From: Thuidium tamariscinum
Taxonomy: Eukaryota > Streptophyta > Bryopsida > Hypnales > Thuidiaceae
DNA: 64,000 nt
Reading direction: 5' to 3'
Assembly: GCA_947034885.2 (NCBI GenBank)
Contig: OX344752.2
Span: forward strand, 6,820,001 to 6,884,000
Below are positions 37,398-50,610 of the stretch, piece after piece (position 1 is the first letter of the stretch; every line of letters starts with the position of its first letter). The notes under the pieces were generated by a model, which saw nothing but the letters and a program-made list of their open reading frames with translations, was not told the origin of the DNA and made no database searches. The position numbers and the translations under genes are program-made.

Positions 37398-38839
37398 GAG
37401 AGTTTTTAATCTATCTTCTTTTAATTTTTCTTTCATCAATCTCCACTTTTTGCCTATATTGCTAATCATCCAAAATTTTTATAATTTAAAAAATATTTTT
37501 AAAAATTAATTTGATCCATATTAGACAAAGTAGTATACTTTTATAGAGACACCATGTGCAAAACAACATCAAAGTTTGACAATTCATTGAAAACTTCTAT
37601 TTTGAACAGTTACTATTGTAGGCCGTAAAGGATTAGAGGTATGCAACATCTTATTTTAAAATGAATTAGATTTCAAGAACTATATTGGGCAAGGTTAACT
37701 CATTTGAGTGATAAACATTTTCTTATTTATACTTTATAGAATTGGCATACAAATATGCTAACAAGTGACATCTTTAATATACATAACACTTTACAATACT
37801 TATAACAAAAATAGTTTTGACATCCAATATCCTTCTTTGTGTAGGTTGAACATGTGTCATTGCAACCACTATAACCCCAATGTCCACAAGAGAGGGATAA
37901 AGCAATTTAGAATCACTTGAAGAAAATGTAGAAGTTAGCTTCCAAATTTTTGTTGGAAAGTGATAAAATAAAATAGAATTGTCTAAAAAAAATGTAGAAG
38001 TTGACTTACAAATTTTTGTTAGCAAAACGTAAACTTGGCTTAGAAATTTTTGTTGGACAATGATAAAACAAATTAGAGTCATTTGGAGAGAATGAGAAAG
38101 TTGGCTTATAAATTTTTGTTAGCAAAAGTAGTAAGGTAAATCTATCTTACAAATTTTTATTAGAAAGTGATAAAGGAAATTAGAACTGTCTAAAGAGAAT
38201 GTAGAAGTTGGCTTACAAATTTTTTTAGCCATGCAATAAAGTAAATTTGGCTTATAAATTTTTGTTGGAGACTAATAAACAAATTATAATTGTTTGTTAA
38301 AGAGTCAAAAATCTCTGATGGAGAATAATAAAAAAAATTAAAAATCATTTGTAGGGAGATTGAAAGCAACATAGTAAACCTACAATCCACCTGTTACAAT
38401 TTTTTAAGCCACATGCCCCATGATAGGCATTTAGGAATGGCTAAAAGGTAAACCACCTATAACAAACAAACCACTTATAGCAAGTACTTAGGAAATGTCC
38501 CAATAGAGTCTTACATCAAACTATGACAAACTTTTTAAAGTAAATGAGATTTGGATTACATTAGGTTCAATTTGATTAGTGGCTAGAATCAATGTCTTTA
38601 GTAATAATGACCTTTGGTGATAATGATGGAATAATTAGTGACAACTTGGGAAACTTCTAACTTTTAGTGTAGATTCATTAGAAGAAGTGATTTTTCAAAT
38701 TCTATCATGTTGTGGGCATATTAATAAATGATGTAGCCATGTTAAGAAATATTGTGATTCTTTTAATTGGTAGGATGACCATTATACATACACTTTTTAA
38801 AATTTTTTGGGGCGTAATCTAGAGACTCATTTGGGCCAA
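37398..38839. repeat. AT-rich DNA with a degenerate tandem repeat (about 37905-38340)
   Basis: About seven imperfect units, each around 60-70 bases, follow the pattern GTAGAAGTTGGCTTACAAAT then TTTTGTTAGAAAGTGATAAA and AATTAGAATTGTCTAAAGA. Unit length and sequence vary strongly, indicating an old array. It gives rise to minus-strand ORFs at 37774-38082 and 38190-38390, which I do not call genes. Confidence 0.7.
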
Positions 38840-38843
38840 TTAA

Positions 38844-39789
38844 CCCCTAAAGCCCTGAATAGTGTTTTTTGAGATTATAAATTTTTTGGGCAGCTCACTA
38901 CGGATGGAGTTTTTATTTTTATTTTCTTTGAAATTTTGATACAATGTGTTCCCAAGGAGTAGCTTTAAGGCCCAACAATTTTCATAACTTTTGACTTCAT
39001 GGTTAAAAAGTTATGTCATGATATGTTGTTTTCTTTATTTGGTGGGCACCCCAGGCAGCTGAAAAAACTTCTTCAAATTTTTTTTTTTCTAAACTGAAAT
39101 TTCAAATTGGTTCTTTAGGTTTATATAGACATGTGAAGCTTTGAATCAATCCATTCTGATCAATGAGTCAAAAGTTATAAAGATTTTGAGTTTGGGGTAG
39201 TTTGCGGCTAGGTATAGAATCTCTACACTACAAAAAAAAGTTTGAAATTCTTCATTTAATTCAATTTTTCATATTTTTGGAAAAAAATAAAAATAGAAGG
39301 TATAGATTGTTTATTACAACATTTTAGCCATTGGGATTGAAAATTTTCAATTCCATGAATAAAATGTCCAAAATTTAGTATTTTGGCTCATTTTTTACTT
39401 CTTTCTACTTACTTATTTTTTCCTATATGTTGTACAATTCCAAATGGTTTGAATTTTCTTGAGAATGTATCCAACTTGCATTGAAGTATGAATTCAAAGA
39501 GTAACCACCATTTTGAATTTTTTTTCACACAAATGTGACCTTGTGAAGTACAACTGCCCGGATTTTTGCAGGGATAAAAAAACAATTTTTGTCAATTCAA
39601 ATGCTTATATCTTGCAATCTACACGGTGGAAATTTCTGAAATTTTTTCCACATGTTTACAAACCACCTTACTACAAGATCCTATAGTTACATGAGTTAAA
39701 ATGTGTTTTCAAAAAAAGAGTTGCACTTGTATTAGAAATGGCAGTTTTGGAGCATTTTTGGTGAAAACATAGTCAAAAACCTTTAGGGG
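38844..39789. mobile_element. TTAA-flanked non-autonomous DNA element (946 bp)
   Basis: Begins CCCCTAAAGCCC, ends CCTTTAGGGG, and is flanked by TTAA (38840-38843, 39790-39793). It lies in the same orientation as 36454-37393 and is collinear with it throughout. The right flank (TGATATCATTCACTAAC) is the start of R1 copy 2, where R1 copy 1 has a single TTAA (13732-13735 region). The left flank is not R1. Confidence 0.85.
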
Positions 39790-41320
39790 TTAATGATATC
39801 ATTCACTAACTTAGAAACTTTGGAAACTAGTTGTGGTGATCATCATGTTTTACAATACTTAGCAAAATGGAGAATTAGTCATGTCATAATTGATACAAGG
39901 TGGAACCAACAATAAGAAATTCAATATTGTCACTAGATATGCATTAAGTTAACTATCCAAATAATTGACCAAATAATTTGAACATGATTGGTCCTATTGT
40001 TACATTTTCTAAATCTTTATTGAATCTTGTTGGAAGTAAAATAGGATATTCAAGACTCTATTTCCATGCTTCTTTTGTATACATTATTAGTTTCTTAAAA
40101 TAATTGATAGCAAATGTATTCAAAATAAAGGCTCTCATGCTTTACGAGACATCAAGCTTAAATATAGATGGAAAGTTTCATAAACATGTCACTTATGATT
40201 TGGTACAATTGCTAGTATGCCATGTATTGTTGCCACAACCATTGGTATGTCATTTGTAATTGTTACAAATCTCATGGTGTTGCCCTTCTTAAATCTCCTT
40301 TCATGTCTATTTTTTTGTTTTTTGATAATTCATATTTTGATGAAAATCTATTGTTTTTGACACTTCTTTTCTTTTTAAAAAAAAGCAATCTTACACTTTC
40401 AACTCCATTCTTCAAAACAAATTTTTAAAATTCAAGTCTATAAGAATAGCCGGATTTGAAGGTGTTGCCTTTAGAGAAAAATATTAGTAGTGACCAAAGA
40501 AGCTCTAAAGTATTTACTGGTTGTGTAGATTGGCTAAATCACATGTAGTTGATAACTATCAAGTTTGGGGGGGTGGACTAAATTTTGCACACAACCAACC
40601 AAATATACTATAATTCAAAATTACAAAAACAATTCTAAAAAATCTAGCCATGCATAATGTGCCACTCAAATCCCAACAAAATTTTACGGTTTGACACCAA
40701 CAATCCCAAGTTACCAACCGCAAACTACCATGTCCGATTTTAGACCTCCTTGTTATCAATTTGCTATAACTCAAAATGTGCTTGCAATGGAAGCACCTAA
40801 AATCTTCAAAAATAAGTTGGAGCCAATTTTTTCTAAAAATAATATTTTTCTAATATTAGCAAGTAAAAATCATGAGTATTAAAAAAATTGGATTTTTCGG
40901 ATGTTGTATGTAATTTCTCTAATTTTCCAAAGTGTTGGCTCTCTAGACCACTAAAACTGTATAATAGATGCACCCAAAACTAAAACTTACTAAAATGAGT
41001 AGCGAACCAATCAGATATTTATATGTGTAATTGAAATGAGCTAGCCAATTAGAATCAAGCATGTGGCGAATACATTAAGGAAACTCTAATGACGCAATTG
41101 GATGAGTCTACAGTTTACTGCAAGGGACATGTCCGTGAATGGGTGTTTCTCCCTTATGACAAACCATCAGAAATGCCACACTTGCATCCCTTAAGTTCAA
41201 CAAATGCTTTCAATATGGTTCCCTTTGCAATATCAATTTAAAATTTGTTTTCCAATCATATTGACAACAATATTTTTATTGGGTTTTCATTTCTAATCAC
41301 CCTTTTGAAGTCCCCAACAC
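39790..41320. repeat. Dispersed repeat R1, copy 2 (uninterrupted)
   Basis: Matches 13728-18035 with the insertions missing. It preserves the empty target sites of the solo LTR (ACAAC, 40591-40595) and of a TTAA element (TTAA, 41191-41194). Recurrent short ORFs at 40222-40428 and 40691-40882 have no domains. Confidence 0.82.
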
Positions 41321-41581
41321 TATCCTCTGAAAAGATGTGACCCACTCTAGTTTGCATTTGCACACCCTCCCCCTCCCCCTCCCCTTCTCCAAAAATTTAT
41401 AGGTTGTTGATAGTTTAAAAAAAAATGGTGACCTTCAAAATCACCGTCAATTTCTCAAAAAAACAGAAGCCACTGATCTTGTGAGATTTAATCTTAGACA
41501 TCCAAATATAGATACAGATACAAATACAAATATTGAATATATATATAATATTGAAATATTAGATATGGATACATATATAGT

Positions 41582-41635
<54 letters not shown>

Positions 41636-41666
41636 CTTATATAATACAAAATATATATATAATACA

Positions 41667-41698
<32 letters not shown>

Positions 41699-41849
41699 AT
41701 ATATATACTGAGTAAGGATACGAGTAAAATCCCATATGGATTGTCAATCACATTGGCTTTTGAGGATTAGAAGAGGTGAGGAGATGCAAATTTTAAAAAT
41801 TAAATTTTTGTTTGTTTGGAAAGGAAGTGAGGAGAGGGAGTTAATAATT
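41321..41849. repeat. Spacer with (AT)n microsatellites
   Basis: Alternating AT runs occupy about 41586-41632 and 41652-41700, preceded by a GATACAAATA-like stretch and a CCCTCCCC run (41367-41388). The ORF at 41481-41711 is a product of the microsatellite. Confidence 0.85.
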
Positions 41850-44800
41850 TCTTTAGGTGGGTAAAAAACACATTTTGCATGCTTTCAAAGGAGACCTTTG
41901 TAGTCCTGGATGTAACTAATTATTATTCCTCATCTTCTAGAAATGTTTAGGTACAATTCACACAATGTAACATTGAGTAGCAAGGTTGGCATTGCCTTGG
42001 CACTCCAGTGATGGTGATGAATATGCCACACCCAACAGTATTCATCAATAGCTGATTGGTTGGGTGTAGAATATGCCTCACCATCATTGAAGAGGCATGA
42101 CATGCTACTGAATGTTATGTTGGAGAGAATACTTGTAAATGTCATTAACCCTTAAAGGACGGGCCTATAACCACTGATTTTAAGCTTCAATGCTATCCCT
42201 CAATTTGTTGCTATTTTTGAACTATACATGTATGAAATTTTATATATTTATTTTTCAAAGATGAAACTACATATCTTCTTTACTTTACAAAAAATTTAGA
42301 TTTTTTTGACAAAAAGTGATCTCTACGAGAATTTTAAAAGAAAAAGTGAAAAAAATCACATCAAATAGAAAATTATTTCAAAAAATCTAAAAACTACAAT
42401 ATGGGTGAAAATTATTCGGACAAGGATCATGGTATAAACTTAAATCTTGTGTCATTCCATAATTAGAATTCAGAAGACATCAAAAATATATCAAAAGTTC
42501 AAATTGCAATAAAATACTCAATATTACAATTTTTTGCAAAATTTCAATTGGATTTGAAAGTAGAATATATAACCTTCTTTTTTTAGTTGGGCTCAAATTC
42601 AAAAAAATATCATGTTTGTGAAGAAACTTTAGATTAACAATAAGGAGCCACAACTTTCCAAAATACACTCAAAATAGCATATATATTTTATGATCCGTTT
42701 TTTACTAATTTCTTGTTCACATGAAAACAAATACTCATAAAACTACAAAGTGAATTAGGTACACTTTATAATCCTTCATAGGAGGTCAAGGAAAAAAAAA
42801 TGGATGAAAAATTGCTTTCAATGTCCATCCTTACCATTTGATGCAAAGTCATCAAACCACCAAGAAATGGCATCATACTATTAGGTTCATCCTTAGAAGG
42901 CCTTTGGGGTCTCTCTATATTGATACCAAAAACCTATATATAGCCTTATAATTCTTCAATTGTAATTCAAATATATGAATTGTAATACATTATTATTTAT
43001 ATACTATCATAATCATTATTTTATTTTGAATTGAAAATATTGTTTAATGTTTTTTTGAATCAAATCCAATATATTCATGATATATTATATTACCACAAGA
43101 TATTTTTGAGGCCCTTCTTGAATCAAGATGTAAACACCCGATACCATCCTTGCTATATCTACTTGTGTCCAATAGACTTTCCTTAACCCCTAAAGGACCA
43201 TTTTCCTCTAGATGATAAAATAAATTTTGGTAAGCTCCTATAACCTCAATCCTTTTATGAAACTACTTGCAACTTTCTTAAACATATAAAATTTCATTAT
43301 CTTCGTAGGAGTGTAGTTTATATTTTAATTAGTGCACAAAAAAAAATTAATACTACAAAAGGCCAAATTTTATTTGGTGTACAAATATAAGTTTTCTCAT
43401 AATTTGAAATTAATACTTGTAGACTATATTTTTGTCTACATGTGAAGCTTTGATTCATTTCATTTAGATTATTGATGTGAAAGTTATGAATAATCTTGTT
43501 TTAAGGGCAATCTAAGTATCTTTTAAAAATAATAACTCATCGGATTGGCATTTCTAAATGCAATTTTCATACTTTTCTAGAAAAAAGTGTTTGAGAATTT
43601 GATGTTTTGTTTTCCAAAACGATCTCACCACTTGGAAATTATTTGTATTCCAATCCCATCTTAGAGCTATAAACAATTTAGTTTTTGTTTGAATCTCAAT
43701 TCTACTACTTTACTTCACAATTTTTTAAATAATGAAAATTTATTGTCAATTCTTTTTTTCATTTTTTTTTCAAAATCTTACACTTTCAACTCAATTCTTC
43801 AAAACAAAATTTTTCCATTCAAGTCTATAGTGCAAACATTTCCCACAAATGGCGGTCAAAGTCAATTGAAATTGCAAATTAGTGTTAAATTTTTTTTTCC
43901 TCACTTTGAATGCTAATAATTTCTTATCTATATGGTCAAACTTCATGAAATTTTAATCATCCAATCTTACACCAATAAAGTCCATATCCTACAAATAGAT
44001 GTATAAAAAAATGATTTTAAATGTGATTGCAATAAAAATGGTAGTTTTGAGTGTTTTTTGACGTAAAGAAATGACTTTGGTTCTTTGAAGACTATTAAAG
44101 TGTCTTCCAATAGTGTCAATTAGTCACCCCAACATTTAAGTGATGTTTGTTGAGTATTGATTTCCTAAATTTTGGTTTTAGAATTTTTTTTTTACCTAAA
44201 TGTGGTGTCGTGCCGCAGATGTGTATATATATATATATACATGATTTTTTTTAAAATCGATTATTGTAAAGTAGTAGGAGAAATGACATTATTTGAAGTG
44301 GCTTCACGGTGACCCCTTTTCATTGCCATGACAAACAAACTATGAAGAAGAGGTTTCATTCAAGAGCTTCATTGTTTTTCATGTTGTTTTTATTCATTTT
44401 TCATTTTAGATTATAGTATGTTAGACTAGAGGGTTTTTCCAATTGAGCGTGAATTTGAATTTTTGTTGTTGCAACCACCGGAACAACTTCTATTGCCGTT
44501 GGATCTTTCATTGCCACTTAAGGGGGGTTGTAGTCACCAATGATAGCTTAAAGAACCAATCATTCTTTTAATAAAAGCAAATCTTATACATTATGTCGCA
44601 GCTAACATCAAATGCATTCTTAAGTTCTTGTAAATGGAATGATACATGGATTGAAGCTCTATTTTTTTACCTCTACTAGGCATAAATAAGTTCCTAGTGT
44701 TTTTTATTCTATATTTGAAGTATTTCCTTCTTTAATTTGTATGTAAAAAGTTGTAGAACGGAAATATACAAATAGTTTACCTTCTAATAACTTTTGGGTG

Positions 44801-45398
44801 ATTTATCTTCTAGCTAAGGATATAAAATTAGTTTAATGGTGAAAACATAAGACAAATGAAAAATGAAAGAGCCCTATGGTCAAAATATGGAGAAATTAGT
44901 ACTTAACTTGTATGATTAAGGTAGGAGGTAAGGTGGAGGGAAAAAAGAGGCAATATATATATTTTTTTAAATGTTGTTGAAAAGGTCAAATGTTTGAGAG
45001 GCCATTGCCATTGTGTATTGTATTATGAGAATTTGATAATGAAAATTAGAAAAATTGTGTATCATGGAATTCTATTTCTAAATTTTTTTCACTTGTTTAA
45101 TTCAAAATTGACATTTAAAAATTGTGCTAGTTTGAATAGAAGAAAGTTTATCTTCTTCTATGAGAAAAGGCTAAGACTTCAATTGAACATGCAAAATAGA
45201 TAGTCTTTTATTTGCAATGAAAATTTGAAAAATTGCTTGAAACATTTCTAACTTTCCATAAAACTATAATTTGTCTTGTATTCCTATTTACAGTCCATAT
45301 GAGTGAGTTGTGACTGTTGAAGTAAAGAAGAATCTCTTGCCTTCAATTCTAAAGATTGAAACTTTAGGAGGTCATATATAGAATTTGGATAGGGTTAT
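41850..45398. repeat. Dispersed repeat R2, copy B
   Basis: Collinear with 19400-24660. It lacks the TTAA insertion (empty TTAA at 44518-44521) and the 723-bp inverted-repeat insertion (uninterrupted AT stretch near 44954) that copy A carries, but has its own copy of the latter element starting at 45399. No gene is visible. Confidence 0.8.
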
Positions 45399-45841
45399 GG
45401 GTGATTGCAAGAAACACCTGTCCTATTTGTTGCGTTTGGCTGATTTTTTCGGGAGTACTTTAAAATTAGAAAACTAATTTTAAAAAAATTTGAAAAATAT
45501 GAATAGCGTATATACCTCTACAATGAAGGTTTTTGCGGAAGGAAATGGATATAAACATTCTCTAAGTAGGAGAACTTGAAAAGTGCCAAACCTCCAAAAA
45601 ATACATACCTTCATGTTTTAATTAGGTAAAAATAGTAAAAGTAGATATTTTCAAAAAATAAAAAGTGTCCATTTGCAACAACTTTATGGAGATGTTTATT
45701 CACAAAAAAACCCACCGAAATAATATTTTATATGTTTCAAAATACAAGCAGAAGGGAACTCACTGTGTAGACTTCCACACCTCACAAAATTAACTTGTTT
45801 TTAAAATCATTCCCTAGAGAGCTAGAAGTCTACTAGAAGAG
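45399..45841. mobile_element. Left part of a second inverted-repeat element, split by the Mutator-like element
   Basis: Begins GGGTGATTGCAAGAAACACC, a diverged version of the end seen at 23504, and follows that element's sequence up to CTAGAAGTCTACTAGAAGAG, where the 12.9-kb element is inserted. The sequence resumes after it at 58780 (CATCTCATCCAAATTTCATG, then ACCCCTAAACTACC near 58846-58860) before becoming unrelated. It was present before the Mutator-like insertion. Confidence 0.72.
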
Positions 45842-45905
45842 CGGGGTTGCTATATTGCAAGCTCGGGAGCATGAGCCCAAGAGCCTAAGAGCTTGCGAGC
45901 CTAGG
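45842..45905. repeat. Left terminal inverted repeat of the Mutator-like element
   Basis: Contains four to five AGC/GAGC motifs spaced 6-11 bases (AGCTC, GGAGC, TGAGCC, AGAGCC, AGAGC, CGAGCC) after GCTATATTG. The right-hand partner (about 58718-58779) keeps GCTAAATTG and the GAGC series in reverse complement. Repeated motifs of this kind could be transposase contact sites (inference). Confidence 0.75.
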
Positions 45906-48900
45906 AATTTCTCAACTTTTTTTGGAATTTTTAAAAGTGGGGCCTAAGACCGTGGAAAAAGTTTTAGGGTGGTTTATAAATAGGAAACAAATGAATTTAG
46001 AACACCAAAGTCCAACAAAGGGCATAGAAAGGGTTTAGAAGTAAGAAAATAGTAGATATACATTCAGTACAGTGATGGCTGATAGAAGCAAGTAGATACC
46101 AACACAAAATATCATATACGAGTATAGTGGGTTCAAAATCAGAGAGTCTAGGTGGGTCTAGGTACTACTAGAAGACCCTGATGTAGAGCTCTCACCACTC
46201 ATCGATAGCTCACTGTCTGACTCTATAGCAGACTCATCTACAAACAATGATACTCGTGGATCCGTTCTACGAGATTTAAAAGATGGTTGAGTATCTATGG
46301 TCTGAGAGTGCGTGGCTACTGCCTCAACATACACGGGTAACAAAAAAGGTTTAGGAGGGCTAGGGAAAAACGTCGGTTTAGCAAAGAATGGTCGGGATGT
46401 CTGCATCTTCATTTCGGCTGCCTGCCTACAAAATCATGACACCAAATGTCAGATACAAAACACTGGAAACTCACATTCTCAAAGTATTGAAAAAAAAGAA
46501 CTTACTTACTGAAGCGCGAAGTCTTCTGCAACTGACGAATTGGTACCACGTCCTCATCGTCAGCAATTGGGATAGGTGTAGAGCTTTGTGGAGTTGGCTC
46601 TGGAGCTGAAATGGGGCGTATGAGTGGAGCTAAAACTGCATCAAAAATGCTCTTATCCTCCTCCAACGCTACAATGTGGCGGCCAGTAGCTCGACAAGCG
46701 TAGATGCTTGCTCCTGCAAAAGCCCAAACACATTAAAAGAAATGAGACATGAAGTTCAAAGTTCAAATGCCAAAGACATGTGTTAAAACACTAAATCAAG
46801 TGATAAAGAGTAAAGAATAAAACCTGTAGAGGCTGTGCAATCCATGATGATGTTACTAGGCGAGGTAGTTCCCTCAATGATCATTTGCATGAATGATCGT
46901 GCCTTTTCACGAGAACCACGCCATGGAATGGTACCATTCATTGCCAAATCCTCTTTCTCACAACAATTTAGAACAAGATCATCTCTGCCAATGTCAAGGT
47001 CGATGGCCTAGTGCGCTGGAACATGATGAAATGCAAAGCGGGACTTCTCAGACTTCACATACAAGTTCATTTTGAAGCGCACAGTCTGCAAATCCAATTC
47101 AGTACATTAGAATCAATGTAACATTTTCAAGATGGAAAAAAAAATCAATTTGAAAAGACCAGAAGAACATATCGTGGAAGAATGGTCTAGTGGATTGGTA
47201 AGACGTAGTCTGTTCCACACCATCCACTCCATTTTCGATGTAAATCCATACTTTTGAGAGAAATCCAAAATATAAGATCGAATCTCACGACTTAGAGAGT
47301 ACATGAGAACAAGGCCACCACCATCATGGAGGTAGTTCTATGCGAAATCAAAGATTGTCTGTAGCCACTCTTCTGAAAAGCTGTTCCAATTTGGAACAGA
47401 GGATGGCGGAATAGAGATGTTAGGGACAGGTAAGCCCTCAAGAACATCTACTATAATGAGATCAACTAAGGCCTGCTTAGTAACAACACCATCGAAGAAA
47501 CGATCCTTGTCCAAAGCATGCTGCAGATAAGAGAAAACAAGGGACACTTTTATTAATAAATTCATACAAGTTCAAGACCAACACAAAGAATTTTTCCACA
47601 CTCACCCTTATACTATAAAGAAACAACATGTTCATATTTCAAAGCATTGACTACATAGAGAATTACCTTTTCCAGAAGGGAGAGAACCGTCGTGAATGAA
47701 GCGGGGATAGGGCCATCATCTGAACCAAGCAAATTGGTGAGAGATTCATTTAGAATGCATTCATCCACATTGGCATCCACAACCGCAACCGGAGCCAAAG
47801 TCAAATTGCCCTGTTTCATCTGAGATTTTGTAAGCGAGAATCCCGAGGAAGTGGGATTAGCGGCCCCATCACTTGTCACATGCTCCACTGGAGTAGCCTC
47901 TGCCTTGCGTTTCTTCCCCTTCCTCTTCTCCTTAGTGTCGCTCTTCGCTTTCTCAGACAATCTCTCTCTCTTTCGCACCTCGGTGTCTTCTAGCTTCTTC
48001 TTGGCCGCCTCCCACTGCTCCCCTTTCTTCTTATTCTCCAACTCCCGCTTCTTGATGGCCTTGTCACGAGCCTCACCTTCCAATCTAGAGAACTCATCAA
48101 CCTCCGACACCACAACAATAGAATCCTTGATATTTTGGAAGAGCGCTAGTTCTTCAGGTGCTGTAAATCCCTTGCTACAATCCAAGTACCACGCACCAAG
48201 TTGAAGATGGCCAACTGGCCAAAACTTCAATTGAGTGGGTGAAAACATACAATCGGATGATGTCGAGTCACGCCACGTGCGTAAGAATGGGGGCAAATCT
48301 GACTTGGAGATAGCTTGCTTCCCATATAATTCAAATGTAAAGTATCTGAAGAAGTAAAACACAACACAAGTGAATACCAAAGAAAAATACAAATCATGAA
48401 ATTAACAACCATATTATGCTCATACTAAATCTTGGTGAAGGTAAAAAAAAATGAGACATCAATGAGAACACGTGATGGAAGCAATAAAGAATGATGCTTT
48501 TGTGATCATGAGTTATGTCAATATGTACATTACATTCCAAAGTCATTGCCGACATTCCAAATTCCTCCTAAGAACTAAGGTAAATAACCGAAGGTGCAAA
48601 TCAAAAGGAAGTGAAAGAACTACCTATATAAGACCCGTCTCACGACAAGAAGGGAGCCCTTATAGTCTTTAAAGGACTTAGATTTCTTGAATGCCTCAGC
48701 ACCTTTGAAAACTCCGGGATATGAGTGCTCCCACAACTTCATCCTCCAAGACTTGATGTAGTCAGAAAGAGACATTGGCTCAACGGGCACGTCCATGTTA
48801 ACTTGGATGTTGTCAGACTTGAGGATGGTGTCATACAACTCAAGAGCTGCATCCTCCAACTACACACAAATGGGAATCATATCAGCACATCTAGGCAAGT

Positions 48901-50610
48901 CATCCTTACTAAGCGTTTTAAATAAAAGCATAAGAAATGAAATGCACATCCATACTTACCCCTGCAAACCATACCGCCTTCGATAAGAAAGATCCAATCT
49001 TATCGTCATTAGCTGGTCGGGGTGGAACTCGACGAGCTTCACAAGTAGGAGCGGATGAGTTTATCCACTTCAGCCACTTCACCTTGTGTTGTGGGCTAGC
49101 ATTGGCAGTAGCAATAAGTTGAAGCTTGTCAAGCGTCAACTCCTGGACACTATACAAACTCTAGTGCCTCTCAATCTGCAAGCATAAAACAAGACATAAG
49201 AGAGTAGAATTGAACATAAGGTAGCAAAGATGATGACAAGAATTGTAAAGCTATAATGACGCACCTCTTTCAACCAGTCATCTCCCAATGCTGGATTAGC
49301 AACGGACACAATCTTAGAAAGTTTTTTATAAAGCTTGTCTGTGGCATCCTTAGTAGCACTCCTCATAGCATTTGTAATACCAGCACTACATACATCTTCT
49401 GGGGCAGTCTCCTCTTGATACTTGCGAACTGCAGCATCTGATGCAAGAGATATTTCTTGTTGCCAAAACAAGAAAGAGTTCATGAGCAATTCGAATGTTA
49501 TGACAAAATCAACAAATAAAACAAAATATCCTTCGAAACTGAATTACAAACCAAGAGGACAAAGTTTACATTGTCAAACCTGAAAAATGAATGTGGTGAA
49601 TACATCCAGGGGCATCGTATACCAAGTCTTCCTTTGGGCGTGGCCGCCGCAAAGTTTAACTTCCTCTGGGCTCAAGAGCTCCGCAAACTTCTCAATGGAC
49701 ATGGTTCCATACTTACGAACACGATAGAGTGTGTGGACAAGGTTTGTCTTCACAAATGAATTCTTCGTGTGCCTTCACAAACAAACACACTATAAGCATT
49801 CCAAAAGGTCAAAAGATATCTCCATACAAACAAGTGGTAATTAGAAAAGAGAACTCACTTGTTCACATCATGCATGACTTGCATTGCTGTCCCAAGCCTA
49901 TCCTTCGTGTCCAAGACGATTGAGTCCACTCGAACGTGCCACTTTGCTTCTCCACCGTGAAGCCTTTTGATATGCCGCATCCAAGCAGCATACCTACGGT
50001 TGCCATTGCAAATGTAGAACTTGGCATCGACCAAGTGCTGCAACTCAATGTAACTGCGGAGCTCCTTGTTGAATTCAGCATTCACTGAATTCCAAATCGG
50101 TCCCCATTGAAGCTTCTCATCCTCAGAAAATACACCAACCTCACCCTCGTCGTTTGAGACAGAAACATAAAATACTCTTGCTCCATCTTCGTACCCGTGA
50201 ACATACTTTGTCTCCAACTCATCCACATCACAATTCAAGGTGGGCCGAACCATTGGCATGGGGACCATACGACATAAAGGAATTGCCATTCGGGAGAGAT
50301 GATGATGAAAAATTCTCATACTAGCAATTGTTGATATTGAATCAACGTTCTGGGATCTTCGAATTTGGTCTTCATCCTCCGAGGTGGTGACCGGTAGTGA
50401 ACTCGAAGGAACGCCCTGCCCATGAGAATCTCCTACGACAGCCTCAGGATTCGGTATTGAAAGAATTGGAACACTATGGTCCTTAGTAACTTCAACTACC
50501 ACGTCGGAAGAGGACGGATGTAGGGATGTAACACGCATATCATCCACCTGATCAGGCAGTAGGAATATAGATGGATTTTAGCACAATTCGAATACATATA
50601 AAGACCTTCT

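Noticed and set aside
37774..38390. Two minus-strand ORFs with similar internal motifs
   Set aside because: They reflect the degenerate tandem repeat, not a protein repeat family.
49855..50547. Treating each minus ORF between 46 and 53 kb as a separate small gene
   Set aside because: Consecutive ORFs end and begin at good splice sites with matching phase (for example TATAG|GTAG at 48624 with CAG|ATAC at 48345), so one multi-exon gene is a better explanation.
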